Shown: one piece after another, positions 26,666-39,439 of the stretch
Layout: each line of letters starts with the position of its first letter
How positions within the stretch are numbered: the stretch's first letter is position 1
DNA from: Eumeta japonica
Lineage: Eukaryota > Arthropoda > Insecta > Lepidoptera > Psychidae
Direction: 5' to 3'
Assembly (NCBI GenBank): GCA_005406025.1
Contig: BGZK01000525.1
Span: 186,001 to 250,000 of the forward strand
Length of the DNA: 64,000 bases
Notes under the pieces: model-generated
Told to the model about the DNA's origin: nothing
Database searches by the model: none
What the model saw: only the letters and a program-made list of their open reading frames with translations
Made by a program: the position numbers and the translations under genes

Positions 26666-28259
26666 AATTTCGCCTCTACTTCACTTATAACTGTGCTTTT
26701 GATGACTGCGTCCGATTTTTGTACTCGTAACTGCATAAATTGCAAACAGCGTTCCAAGCAAACCCGCAAACAGAACTCAAAGCACACTTTAATAAGTTAT
26801 ATGTACAATACGCTCGTCAACTCGACTTATGTTGCTTATATTATTTTCATAAGTGGCATAAACAAAAAATGACATTAATGAAAAGGAATAATTAAGTATC
26901 AATCTATTTTGATATTCTTTCACCATTAAAACCCTAAGTTTGCTCACAAAAAAAATTCCCAACACCACGGAAGAAGTTACAGACTTTTTTTTGGAAGTGA
27001 GGCCTCCATCAAGGAAAGTTACTCGGGGAGGACACTTTTTGCGTAAGCGAAAAGGGGATTACGGAGATTTCGGTTATAGCCAGTAAGTTTAACGTTGAAC
27101 CAGACAAAAGATATTATTTACTCATTATCTGAATAAGGTAGCGGAGTTAAATATAAATGAATAGTTGATTAAATTAAATAAAATGTCCTTTTTTCTAATG
27201 AAAGTAAATAAGTAATGTCCTTAATTAGTAGATAATAAATACGATACAATGGATTTGGGATAAAAGGAGCAAATCCTTGGTCCATCTATTTGAGTACCAT
27301 TATAAAAAAAATTGGGCTAAAAACGTTAATTCCATTTTAATGTCCGACATAAGTCAGTATCATTATTTACATACCTAAATTAATGAAATTAATTAATTAA
27401 AGTTAATGAAAAAATAATTAACATCTTTATTAGATTTTAGTAAACATTAAGCAGAAACCCGATTAAGATTCCAATACGAAATTATAAATATAAAAAAAGA
27501 ATGACGTGTTTAAATTATTTTAAATTCTTATTTAATTTATTAAGATAATTATGCTATGTTTAAATTGTAGTTAAGCCATTATAAAGTCAAATATTAAAAA
27601 ATGTTTTTGAAAGTGTAGAAGTACTTAACGATGTCTTCCAATTTTTAAACAAATTTTTAATAAGGAAGGTCACTCAAATCGTTTGTATTTTCGGGGTCTA
27701 CGGCAGTTTTTAAAATGTGTACGTATATAACGTTTGTACCCCGTTAAAACCCATCGTTGTCGCTTCTATAAGTATAGAACTTATTTGGAAATCTATTAAT
27801 AATTGATATATCATCTTAGAGCCGAAACCGCTGAAGCTGGTTAAATGTGATTTGGATAATAAACGTTTTTTGGAAAGTGATTCTCTATTTAGGGGATAGA
27901 CTTAAAATTGTTACTATATAATAATGAGTATTAATTTATAAAGTGAAAAATAAGAAAGTTGGTTTCCATTTGAAAATTAAAATTGATGATTTTCTGCGAC
28001 TTTAATATGAATATGGATTTTCACATTCGCAAACTTGAATATGGATTTTCATGTTAGTATACTGGCCGTTCTCTGTCGCTTCACTGGACATAAATTATAT
28101 ATCACAATACATAATTATATAAATTTATTATAGTAACTGTCAAAAAAATTAGTGGCACACCGTTGTTATACTCGCATGTACAATATTTGTTGTTACGTCA
28201 GGTTCGTATAGCCCCATTTCAGGGGCGCGCTCCCCCATAACATTTTTGTTTCGATTGAA

Positions 28260-28450
28260 CACAGGTAGCCTAGTGTTCAGCACATAGCCATTAATAGTAA
28301 GATCCTGGCTTCAAATCCTGACCACGAATATATTCATTAGCTAGCTCGTTCTATATCTCGCAAGACATGTCAAGCCTTCAAGCCGTCGATCACAGACTTT
28401 ATCATCACGATTTGCACTAGGCAGCGTAGAGAGCTTAAGCGCAAATAGAT
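28260..28450 (+). repeat. tRNA-derived SINE, related copy
   Basis: tagcctagtgttcagcacat (A-box-like) and ggcttcaaatcctgacc (B-box-like) are spaced as in a tRNA head, followed by a body ending agccgtcgatcacagac. It is not a tRNA gene: no cloverleaf pairing or intact acceptor stem was seen. Confidence 0.45.
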
Positions 28451-28854
28451 TCATCTAAAAAGTTTCTCAAGATGAAATTATGGACCTTATAAAGTTTTCA
28501 TAAATATTTGAATAAAAAAAAAGACTAATAGGGGAATCACAAAATTAAAAGTATTGAAGGGAAGCGTGCGTACCCACACACACTAGTTGCATCTTTGGAT
28601 GTTTTATCTGGTTCTGGATCGTCTATTAACGACTATGCATTATTCATTGCCAAATTTATATTGTATTTTTAAATAGTAAAAGCTTATTAATGTGGATAAT
28701 ATGCATAATCTACAGCTATAAATGCCTGACAATAAAATTTTATATTTTGCAAACAAGTTTCTGCAAACAGACACAATCCGGTTGTTCCTTGTACACAATG
28801 TTGGAACGCAATAAATGAGCGACCGTAAATATTATGTTATTTGCTTTTACAATA

Positions 28855-29445
28855 TACTAGCTTTCACCCGCGGCTCCGCCCGTGTGGACATAGAGCGAAT
28901 TTTTCATCTTTCATATTCATCAACAACGTTATCAACCTTGATAACTATCTCGGTCCCGTTATTGATTCCATAACAGGAGAACCCTTAGTAATGCGATATT
29001 TTTTAATATGAAGCAATCTAAGGAGCTCTTGATCGTGATCCCGGTCCTAATCACGATTTCGACCTAAACTGATGTTAAGTTTTAACCTCTATTTATCATT
29101 GATGCTACCAATAATCAATCGGCATAAAGCATTCATTTTATGGCTATGCAAGCAAAGTTAAGAGCGAAAGTTAATATATTTATAAATTTGGCCTATACGT
29201 TATTGTGATATATGAGTTATATTACTGTAAAGTTTTAGCTAATTCTGTTTAGCTGTTAAAATTTGTTTTAGTAACAAATATACAAACTTTAAATTTTATA
29301 ATATTAACAGGATTTTAAAATACTGATGATCCCAGGCAAAAAATAAAATACAGTTATCACATTGATTCATTTCTATTGGAATGTAATGTTTTTTGATATT
29401 TATTTAAGGGCTTCAATGCGAACGAAGCCGCAGGTAAAAGCTACT
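28855..29445 (+). repeat. Dispersed repeat with cgcggctccgcccg core and opposed ends
   Basis: It begins tactagctttcacccgcggc (the common cgcggctccgcccg core) and ends gaagccgcaggtaaaagcta, which is close to the reverse complement of the start, so either one element with diverged inverted ends or two copies in opposite orientation. The interior holds a short ccggtcc/gatccc-type stretch near 28950-29070. Confidence 0.5.
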
Positions 29446-29449
29446 TACT

Positions 29450-32440
29450 GGAGTATACTTACAGTATTGCTAAACGGCGTTGAAGTTGCTAGATTTTCAA
29501 ATTTTTTGACAGACAATCATACTTGCTAAAATAAACTTTCTTATTTAAAGAATATTTTTTTTACCCTCCGTAATTTTTTTAATAAAAATTATTTTAAGTC
29601 CTTTGACAAAGTTTCATGACGATCCGTTGAATAGTTTCTGCATAAAAGCGTAACAAACAAACTCGCATTCACATTTATAACATTATTAGGGATAGTAGGG
29701 ATTTACTTTTTCTTACACTTAACAATTAAAAGCTTATAAAAAAATAATTATTAAAAGAAATTCATTTGAGCCTCAATTGGTTTTCTAACCAGAACATCTA
29801 GAGTATTGTATAAATCAAGTGCTACAGGTAAATAAAAGTCACGCAGGCGCAGCGAAAAAGCGGGCATACCGTGGTAATTAATAGCCAGTGGACGCTGTGC
29901 AATCGCAATTCATCCATGCATTGATTGTGAGTGCAGATTTACCCATTTCTAAATGAATTGATTTGTGGAAGTAACGCGAGCTCGAAGAATTAGACCAAAT
30001 TTTTTTTTTGCAGTTTCGCTAGTTGGCTCCAGTAACGCGTAAAAAATCAATATTGCCCGACCTTATAAATGTCTCCAAACTTAGTACCTTACTTCCCGAG
30101 AACTAACACGAACCCTTTCCAAGTGCATTAACGAGCACTTCGAGTACGAGTTCAAAAAAAAAACGTAGTCCTTCGTATAAGTTTTGAAAAGGGTTAAAAA
30201 ACAAGGATTGTATCTCAACAGGGAACTTATCTTTATAATATAGACGGGGGTATAAAAATAGGAACGGCCGTGCTGTGTCTTTGAACTTTAATGTATTAAT
30301 TGAAATAATTTAATCTCAAGTTCAACGCAAACTGAAACATACATGTAAAATAGTATTTGTATTATAGTACAAAATATATATAGTTTTCAAATTTCCAGAT
30401 ATTTTAGCCATATAATTTCTTACAATTTTATAATGTTTTATGTTTCAATAACATTGATATAGTTTCGGTAATAAAATTTATACTTCATTGGAGAAGTTAT
30501 TGCAAAATTTTTGTAAGCTGTCTTTTTGTCGGATTTAGTATCACGTTTAAAGCAGTTCACTGCACATTATGGCAATGTTATGTAGTTTTTTACGGTGCAA
30601 ACACGTGTGACACGAACACGGCTTCATCACAAGACGACGACCGATACGTATATTATGATGCAAGCGCGCGCGCGCATGTGTGCGTGTGTATGTGCAAAAG
30701 ATTTCTATTTATACATGCGTCTGCATACTTAAACTGATTCACTGCTGTATTGCAATACGCGAGTTTATCTCTTTGTTTTTCGTCCGCGTGGTAAAATGAT
30801 ATTCGTACTGATGTTTTACCCACATGCTTCAAAATCAAATATGTAGCAATTTGTAAGTTGTTCGCTAATCACACCTGCAAAGTACGTGCTATAATTGATG
30901 TTTAATTGTTTGCGATCCAGAAAGTAGATAGGACAGATGAAGATTTAATTAACAGACAGAGAGTGAGAAAGTTCACGAATCAGATAACATTTCAAAGAGG
31001 AAGGGACTTTAGCAGAGTAACATCGGCCCCTTCAAAGTTAATTTAGGATATATTTACGATCTGATAAATAAAATTGTAAACGTTATCAAAGGCAGGTAAC
31101 GGATTAAATTGAAAGACGTGGTGATTTTTTGAAATAATTTATAAGGTAGTATTATTATCATTGTAATAAAAAAAAAACTGGTTCGTTCCTATTTGGCCGG
31201 GTAACAATGAGAAAATGTTAAAAAAGTGATATCCGTGAAAATACCTCTTCGATTAGTCAAAAATAGCTGTTCGGTATTCTCAAACGTGATTCTTTTTTTT
31301 AAGATACGTTTTCTAAAAAACAAAATCCCATTCTAACATCTATGTTTCCGGCTAATCAGAAAACAAATAGACGTGTACGCAGGACGTAGGTGCAAACCTA
31401 CAAGAAGCGATTGCCAAAAATTATGGTGTCACATACCGTACCGTATGCAGAGGTACCGTTAGGGTTGGGTACGCGCGCGTGTCGCACACACCTGAGCGTG
31501 TCCGTCACGCCGCGACTTTGGGGTAATGACGTGTTAAGGTTGAAACTGCTTCCATAAGGTAGGTCTCGTACGCCGCTTATGTTGGTCACGCGGTGGTGCT
31601 TCGTCGAAACTAAGTTTTTCACCAGGTATGTTAAAGGGTTCATAGTCTCCGGCCATCATACAGGCAAATCAAACGAAAGACTATGGTTTTTGTCCTACGA
31701 ATACAGATAAGGTTAAAAATTTTAACTTTAATCTTTTCGTATAATTCACTTTTTAGATACTGCGTTATGGAGAATCTATTTGTCCTTTGTACATTTCAAT
31801 TAGACTCGGAGTTAGTTCTAAGATTATATTTCTAATAGTTAGCATAATCTAAAGATAATTATGAAGCAAAACTACTTTATTATTTGGCGCTACCATTGTT
31901 TACACTTAATTCGCATGAAAACTATTTACAACTATAGAAGAATATTACAATTAAGTTTTTTTTTTAACTCCCTCGTTTAAAAGGCAATATTCTAGATTTA
32001 TCTAGTAATAAAAGTAACTTTGTAACTTTTAAAAATAATTTTTTGAATCAAATTGCTTAACGCGCCTTGCGGTAAAAGTTGATTGGTGGAAATCGGAACA
32101 TAACGAAAAAGAGTTATATACCCTCCATGCGACTTTATTTCTCTTACTCTCTCTCTCTTAAAATTTATTATTGAGTATTTTTTCTATAATTTGTAATTCA
32201 CTATTCAGATTTATTTTTTGAACTTTTTTCCTGAAATATTAAATAAAACTCTTAGATTTTATGCCTTATTGCATTTTTTATATTGAAAAAAAAACGTTTT
32301 CCGATAGCACATTTAATTTTTATACTTATAACACACTTATATATGAAATAAGTTTGCATTTGGCCACAGTATTAGTTATCTTAAAAAAGAACTATTTATT
32401 CTTATAACGCTCTATAACATTATTAATATTTTATTCTTTT
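29450..32440. other. No supported gene; repeat-like tail at 29580-29690
   Basis: caaagtttcatgacgatccg, ttgaatagtttctgcataaa and cgcattcacatttataacat resemble the 3' end of a lepidopteran dispersed repeat. A CpG-richer stretch at 31385-31640 carries an 81-codon minus frame of unknown nature. Confidence 0.4.
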
Positions 32441-32448
32441 GAAACTTG

Positions 32449-33030
32449 TGATGTAGCATCCAAGTGACAAGCAACAATTCTTTCGAGAGTTTGCAACGGA
32501 TTTTCATGTAGAACATTATCACAAATTCTCCGTAAAGTGGGTACTACCCTGTCACTTAGGCGTTTCGTATCACCTCGTCGCATACAGTACAACGCACAAA
32601 ACTCTGCCGCTCTGAATCGCCTGTGAACTATGGGATGACCAGGCTCAGCGCTCCGTGGCCCTTCCTTCTCGTCCCCTGTGTTCCTGGTTTACGCCATTGC
32701 GACGCTTTCGTGACTAACTTCGCAGCGGTAGAATTTCGTGCATTGTAGTATACCATAATCATTGATGGCGCGGACGTTTTAAACGACACACGGCTAAATT
32801 TTCATAATCAAGTTAAAAGACGACATAGCGGGGCCAGGGTTAAAATTGAAGTCTCGGTATTTCATTAAGGGGCAACGAAAGATACCGTCAAGGTACGTCT
32901 ACATTATTCATAAGACGTTTGATACTGCAGAGTTACCGTCCGGTGATACCATACTTGAAGTGGTACAAGTCGGGGCCCACCTTAACAGGTCTTCGAGAAT
33001 GAACAAATTTTGTACCTCTATATATTGAAA
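32449..33030 (-). pseudogene. Coding-like block with broken minus-strand frames
   Basis: A minus frame of about 80 codons ending at 32449 contains HPIVHRRFRAAEFCALYCMR, then RVVPTLRRICDNV and LERIVACHLDATSQVSKE before a TAA, with aataaa just after. Upstream, other frames give AAKLVTKASQWRKPGTQGT and VQNLFILEDLLRW. The pieces look like one coding sequence broken by frameshifts, but I recognise no family, and a plus frame (32846-33028) is also open. It may be an unidentified transposon or a retrocopy. Confidence 0.25.
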
Positions 33031-33034
33031 GTAG

Positions 33035-35875
33035 TAGAATGGAACGTTAGAGGTTCAATTCAAGCCGCGTCATTAAAATGCAGTAATTTGTCACTGTTGC
33101 AGGTTGTAAGTTTTCCGTTTTTTTTTTTCTAGTATTGTAAAAATGTGGAAGAAGAGGTTGCGCATGATTTCGCCCTTGTTAGTATAAGCTCATCGTGTTT
33201 ATTTCTATTAGTGCATGAGTGTGGATTTTTTTTGTAAACACCAATATTCTTCGAGATCATATCTCGCAATAAAAAGTAATACATACCTGTCTTCATGATT
33301 CTACTGTTTCCCTTGCACATTCTATTAATATCTATCAAATAACACACCTCTCACTTCATTGAGCATTCGTCTGCGGGTTCGTCGTTCGAAAAATGTTTTT
33401 ACTTCTAGTGCCTAGGTAACAAAGCATTATATCTACAATTAGAGTCTGAGTCATGATTAACAAGTTCCAAAATTTTTATTAAAAAACAATTTTTGAGTTT
33501 GGTGAGTCCATACAAACATACAGACAATGATTGCATTAATTATTGTTCTGATTTCAGTATCCCTCATATAATCCATAACAATTATTGTTTTATAAAAACA
33601 TCTTATTCTCGAGATAGAAGTCATCGATTTTGCGATTTAGATTACGATTTTATAATATTTTTATAAATTACAATGTGGAGGGACCATCACGCATTTTCTT
33701 TATCAGTAAAATATATCCAAAGAGAAAAAGCTGTTGATACGTTTCATATCCTTTTGGGTCTATAGATAAAATAAATATCCTAGTTCCGAAATAGACAGCA
33801 TAATCGTTCATCAATTTCTAGGTACCGAGAGCATAGATGTACAAAAAAGAGAAGGTGCGCAGTTGCGTACTATTTGGATGGCGAAAAATGGCTCAAAATG
33901 TACATTTTGTCTAACATTTTATGATAGCATTTTGCAGTGCTAAAGAAAAGAAGCGTAGGAACATTATTTATCATCTTACATTTCAACCGAAATGTTATAA
34001 GATAAGGTTCATTTTTAAATGCAAAGAGAATAAGTAACAACCATTTTGTTATTGAAAGGCAATAAGTCATATTTTTTACAATTTACACGTGCTATTCTAA
34101 AACAAGACATTAGTAGAGTGGTTTAATACTAATTAAAATTTTTATTATTATTTTTTGATTGAATGTATGAAAAAAGTTGTAGTATATTTTTCTTCAGAAT
34201 AAAACTTAATGTAGTAAGCAGCTAAGATTAAAATTAATATGAATCTTTAATTTCGTAATATCGATAAAAATATACATGAGAGAACTTGTTAATTTCTAAA
34301 GTGTATATAGATTATAATAAAAAAAACTTCCTTATTATTTGTATAATAAAATAAGATAACAATTCATTAAACATTAACATATTTTGACGAACATAATACT
34401 TATATATAATTTGCTTAAAAACCAATTCAAATATAATAAACATATTTTTTTTTGGAATAGTTTTAATTTATTGTATGATTTACATTTAGAGGTAATTTTA
34501 CGTTTTGTATAAATATAAAACAAATTATAAATAGAAAAAATAAAAACAGAAGACTCCATTTAAAGTATAAAAAATCTTTATTATTGAGCGACCAAATAAT
34601 ATGGCAACGCAAAAAATACGAGACCGATGTTTTTTACATCTATTTCTTTTAAGTCGGTTTATGTCGGTTTTTGATGCTACTTTAAATGAAGAAATACAAA
34701 ATACCCATCGAATACTCATTATAATACGTGTTTGAGCACTTATTATTAACAAATTAAATTTTATTTATCGAAAATAAGAAAAACCATAGTTTTTCATAGC
34801 TCTTTACGTGTTATTTTTTGCATTTTTTAACAATACACTCCGACGTTGTAACGGAAGGTGCGAACTACACTAAATACAATGAGAGCTAAACTGTCTATTT
34901 TAACACTCATTTATTGCGGCCGTTTTTGAACGCGGGACGATGCATCTTCTCTTTTTTATAGATCAATGACCGGGAGGGAAAAATAATAAAGTATTAAATA
35001 AATAAGAGCATTAAACCAATCGTTGGATTTGTACACGAACTACCAACTGTAGTCTAACTACAAGCTACAATTTCTAGTCGAGAACACTACCTTGACAGTT
35101 GACAGTTCGCATAGTTCAATTTAGACGTCTTCAAAGCTTTGGAATACTACAATAATTACTAGGTTATAATTTACAGTGTTAATACTTTAGAAAAATACCC
35201 TACCTACTTGTAAAGCGAATAAATTAATAATATAAATATTAATAAATAAAGTATTCAAAGACGAAGATAAAATTATATATTTACGCCATTTATATTAAAG
35301 TTATAATTTGTGCGATAACTGACAGCGCTATAATGTTAAATTTTAACTTAATATTAATAATGATATGCTAAGAAACTATAATAATTTTAATCTCTGTTGC
35401 TGAACACCTCGTTGTTTTTTTACTAAAAATAAATTTTATGTGTAATATAGTTCAAATTTTTTTGTGTAAGAACCAAATCGAGGCCAAAGTGCAGTTACAA
35501 ATCAGTGTGATTTTTTCAGAAGTTAAATTTAACATTTTCATACAAGCCACTTATGAGCGCAGTAATTCCTTTAATGCTCTTATTAACGCGCATTGACGCT
35601 TATATATAAGAATTAATAATGTAAAGGGATCGTAAGTGACCAGATACACCACATTATTTTGTGCGTATTTCACAAACAAATCATTATTCAAGGCGTAAAG
35701 GAAACACTTAAGTGCACGTTTATTATTTACCACACTGAGAGCCATTATCTTCGTATATCTTATTGTTCTATTGCTGCAGAAACGGGTATGAGAATCAAAG
35801 TTTATTGTAATGCGTAACTATGATTAACTTCGATTTGTAACACACCTTTGCATATTTTGTATTGAAAAGAAACCT
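33035..35875. other. AT-rich DNA without features
   Basis: Frames are short and low in complexity; nothing recognised on either strand. Confidence 0.4.
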
Positions 35876-35879
35876 TAAT

Positions 35880-36060
35880 AGGATCGCTTCGTTATAGGTC
35901 AGCCTGACCGTCTGTTTATGAGGACCCCTTTTTCTCGGGAATGCGTCAAGGTATCAGATTGAATTAGTATCAAATGCTTAGCTCTACGGCCCCTATAATC
36001 TATGAAAAAAAATCAAGTTTATGTGGCAACGTGATCAAAACCCGCTAGAATTGACATAAA
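35880..36060 (+). repeat. Partial copy of the same dispersed repeat
   Basis: It carries aggtcagcctgaccgtctgt, ccctttttctcgggaatgcg, a c-a-a-ggtatcagattgaa stretch and aaaaaatcaagtttatgtgg, in the same order as 47505-47680. Confidence 0.5.
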
Positions 36061-36353
36061 ATAAATTCCATTATCTTTTATGTTGAGTGATCGCTCGTTC
36101 ATTCGTGTTTATCATTAATAATTATTTCGTCAACGAAATGCCGCGATCACGGCTCTACCCGGGCGGTCATAAAATAAAATTTGCTTTAACTTTCATAAAA
36201 GTTGATTGAAAAATAAATCGTTACACATGATTTTCTTATCAATCACGACCGCGATCCCGGTAGGGCTCTCCATTGCGTTTTCGGTGTTTCTCTTTTGACA
36301 CCTATCCCGTTTTCCATATCGATTCATTACATCGATTACACGTCCAGAGATAT

Positions 36354-36609
36354 TCAGCGGTGTGCTTCAAACTCCCATTTGAAATAATTAACTGTTAAAG
36401 TTAAAAGCTAAACACATCGAAATATGTTGTTTCAGCTTCACAATTGGCAGTTGACTAAGGTAATCTCAAAGATATTAGTATTTGTAACATTAAATCAATG
36501 TCATAATTGCCAATATCTATAGGATTGTCGATGTTTTGACATGTTCAGTTTTTAACTTTAACAGTTAGCAGTTAACTATCACACATGAGAGTTTGAAGCA
36601 CACCGCTGA
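36354..36609. mobile_element. MITE with long terminal inverted repeats
   Basis: The left end tcagcggtgtgcttcaaact is the reverse complement of the right end agtttgaagcacaccgctga, and similarity continues inward for about 60 bp on each side (taactgttaaagttaaaa against ttttaactttaacagtta). Total length is 256 bp with no coding capacity. The immediate flanks (gatat and tagtg) suggest a short TA-type target duplication, but this is not exact. Confidence 0.8.
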
Positions 36610-37164
36610 TAGTGTTCCTACTGAAAATAGATTAATAAAAAAATGATGAATTAATTTATTGTAATTGTATGCGGGCAGATCCGAAAGCTAGTGTTAGTAT
36701 CTATACATGAAATTTCTTGTACGTTTCCTCTGTGTGTAGCACGCTCGGGTTTCTTTGCGATTCTTATTTCGCCATGAGGCACTACAATTGTTACTGTGCT
36801 AATACCCAGAATTACTAATCGTCACCAAACGTATCCTAAAATCTGGCCAGATAAAATAATTTCGTAATAAAAAAAAAGAATGTGAAGGTCATATCGTTAG
36901 TTATTGAGGTAAAAGCAGACAGACAGAAAAGCTTTGGGTATCATAATATTTGATAATTTTTGAAAATTCACTTCTATGATGGAAATTATGTCAACAAATT
37001 AATTTGTTAATTATGGTTCCGTTTAGTACGTATTAAGAACAAGCAACGTTTTCTAAAACAAAATATTGATCTGTCAAAGGTAATAAATATTCATCGTTAC
37101 ATATCCATAAATCACGGCGTCATAGGTGAGTGGGTACATAAACAAAAATAATTTCAATACGTCG

Positions 37165-37345
37165 CACAATGGGGGCGCGCACAAAGCGACCGCGCGGGCC
37201 CCGGCCCGCCTCATTCATCTATTGAATGCGTCGTAAAATTCTCATCGACGCACGTACCCACTATTGTACGCTGACTGATGCGCGGACGCAGGCCGCACGC
37301 CCAGCGCCTCGAGCTGAGCGCGCGGCGTCTGCGCATGCTGATCGC
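37165..37345. promoter_or_regulatory. CpG-rich block, candidate promoter or first exon
   Basis: cgaccgcgcgggccccggcc and later cagcgcctcgagctgagcgc mark a sharp CpG island. A plus frame starting at 37278 encodes 45 residues (MRGRRPHAQRLELSARRLRM ... SSEESEEDTVAN, stop at 37413). It is 130 bp from the mariner relic end but is not part of it. Confidence 0.25.
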
Positions 37346-37469
37346 AGATGCAAACAGAGACAGAGAAAATAAATATTCTTCAGAAGAAAGTGAAGAAGAC
37401 ACGGTGGCAAACTGATGAAAATAAAAAAAACTGTACATTATCGATACATTATAATGTTATATATACATG

Positions 37470-38265
37470 TATATAAGGTCGGGGAAAAGTTATTTCGTAT
37501 TTCATATACAAATTCAAGATAACTTTTCATTATACTTTATTTACATTCTATTATAATGTATATATGCCATTTTGTTCAACAACTTATTGCCATTTTGTAG
37601 GTATAGACGTAATCCAATTGCTGTATTGCTATATTGTTGGGAATTTTGGGATTTCTGATAAAAAAACTGCCACGAGTAGTTCTGGCAGTCCTCTCTTAAT
37701 GTTAACCTAACACTACCTAAAGAATTCTGAATAGACCTAAGCAGGTAAAAATCTGAAGGTGCAAGGTCAGGGTTATATGGTGGATGCATTAACATTTCCC
37801 AATCGAACTCTTAATATTTGCTGAATGGTTAAAATGTGGTGTAGCGTTGTCATGGTGAAAAATCACGACCTTTCTGTTCATCAATTCCGGCCGTTGTTTC
37901 TCTTCTTCTCCTTGAATCTCATCAGTTGTTGGCAGTAGAGATCCGAATTTATGGTTTGCCCGGCGGTAAAAGCTCATAATAAATAATGCTTTCCAATCCC
38001 ACCATACACATAGCATCAACTTATTGCGAGTTAATCCGGATTTTGCTATAGTCTGTGAAGCTTTTTCACACGTTCTTGTCGTAGTTAATCCATTTTTCAT
38101 CATCAGTGAAAAGCAGATTTCTTTTGAAAAGCAGTTCGGTGTTATTACGTTTGAACAGAAAATTGTAAATGAATAGGACTGAAAATGCTTTCGCCAATTT
38201 TATGCCGCTCTCACCGACACTGCATTAGGTCCATGAGCGTCATAATTCTTTACGCGACTTGTGTG
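37470..38265 (-). pseudogene. Mariner (Tc1/mariner) transposase relic
   Basis: Minus-strand frames give, in order: GPNAVSV and NWRKHFQS (N-terminal DNA-binding region, about 38245-38180); FKRNLLF and DDEKW (first catalytic Asp region, about 38130-38090); TIAKSGLTRNKLMLCVWWDW and VIFHHDNATPHF (38103-37789; second Asp); then, after a frameshift near 37790, HPPYNPDLAPSDFYLLRSIQ (third Asp; 37795-37541). The order and spacing fit mariner DD34D transposases. A stretch between the N-terminal part and the first Asp is deleted, and stops and frameshifts make it inactive. A terminal-repeat-like sequence, ggtcggggaaaagttatttc, lies at 37478-37497; no matching left end was found. Confidence 0.8.
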
Positions 38266-38269
38266 GAAA

Positions 38270-39435
38270 TGTTCCTTTTTCTTAAAAAAAAAGACAGAAA
38301 AACAATAGAAAATTGACAGGACACCGTTTTTACGTTTTATTTTCCTTTTTTTAAAATGTCGTATGTGCAATGGCATCAAAACTAACCAGATACAAACAGC
38401 ACAACCAAAGAGATCTTACTGCAAATTATTTACTTATAAAATACGAAAAAACTTCTTCCTGGACCTAATATAATATTAAAATATAGTATATGCAGTATAC
38501 AAAATCAAAATATGGCAACACGATAAGAATTTTGAAAATATTATGCAATGCATTTTAAATTGCGATTATTCGTTTACATTTCTCGGTGCATATATCGTAG
38601 ACGTATCGCAGTCATCGGTTGAAGTGTGCGCGTGGCCTTAAATCGGTTGCGTCAGCAAAAGCCATCGATAATAAAGCCGGCGATTGTCAGCTTTAATTAC
38701 GAGACATCTTGAGACTGAAGGATGGGAGGTTCCCATGGATATTCCGATGAAAGGTGGTCGAGGCAGACGGATAGGCCGTTTATTCTATTCAATCTATTTA
38801 GAGAGATGTATAGGCTTTATGAAGTTTCAGAACTTGTGAATTAATTATAATTAATATTTGTTATTTCGTTAGGATATCGTAATAATTTTGCGTCGATATA
38901 GACCTTACGTAGGTGTTTAGTGCTTTTTGAAACCATCAACTGTAGTAAAATTTTATTTTTGGAAACACTACCAAATATCCCGTCGGTAATAATAATTTAA
39001 TTACGTATTCATTCGTGTATTTCATGGTTCGGTTGTATTTTATATTTTATCATTATTATATTTTATGCGGAAACATAGCTTTCCACAATCTTTTTATTCC
39101 AAATTGAGAAACTTGGATTTTAATCGGAAAGTACGGGTTGGAGACTGCTAATGACCATTGACATCAGCGTGATGATAATCTCGTGTCTGTGATATTGTCT
39201 CAATATCCGTGATATCGATAAAAAAGGAATAAAATACCAAAACGTCCTCATACAGAATGCGTGTATGTATTGGACGTCGGCGTAGGCGCATCGTCATTAA
39301 GAAAAGACGAACAAGCGTGGGCGATATTATTATCTCTCTCGGCCCCGGGCGAAGTTAGGTCACGGCCGCCATTGTGTACACAGTAAAGTCGATACGTTAT
39401 TAAATTTAAATTATCGTTTATTGAATCATCTGATG
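38270..39435. other. No gene recognised between mariner relic and 39.4-kb frame
   Basis: Mixed composition with a CpG-richer patch at 38590-38765. No terminal repeat of the mariner was found here. Confidence 0.35.
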
Positions 39436-39439
39436 TATA

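Larger units (their letters stand above)
20990..28255. other. AT-rich DNA, mostly empty
   Basis: No exon-like GC-rich block except 22680-22885. The overlapping plus and minus frames at 26422-26872 are discussed under the short frame there. Confidence 0.4.
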
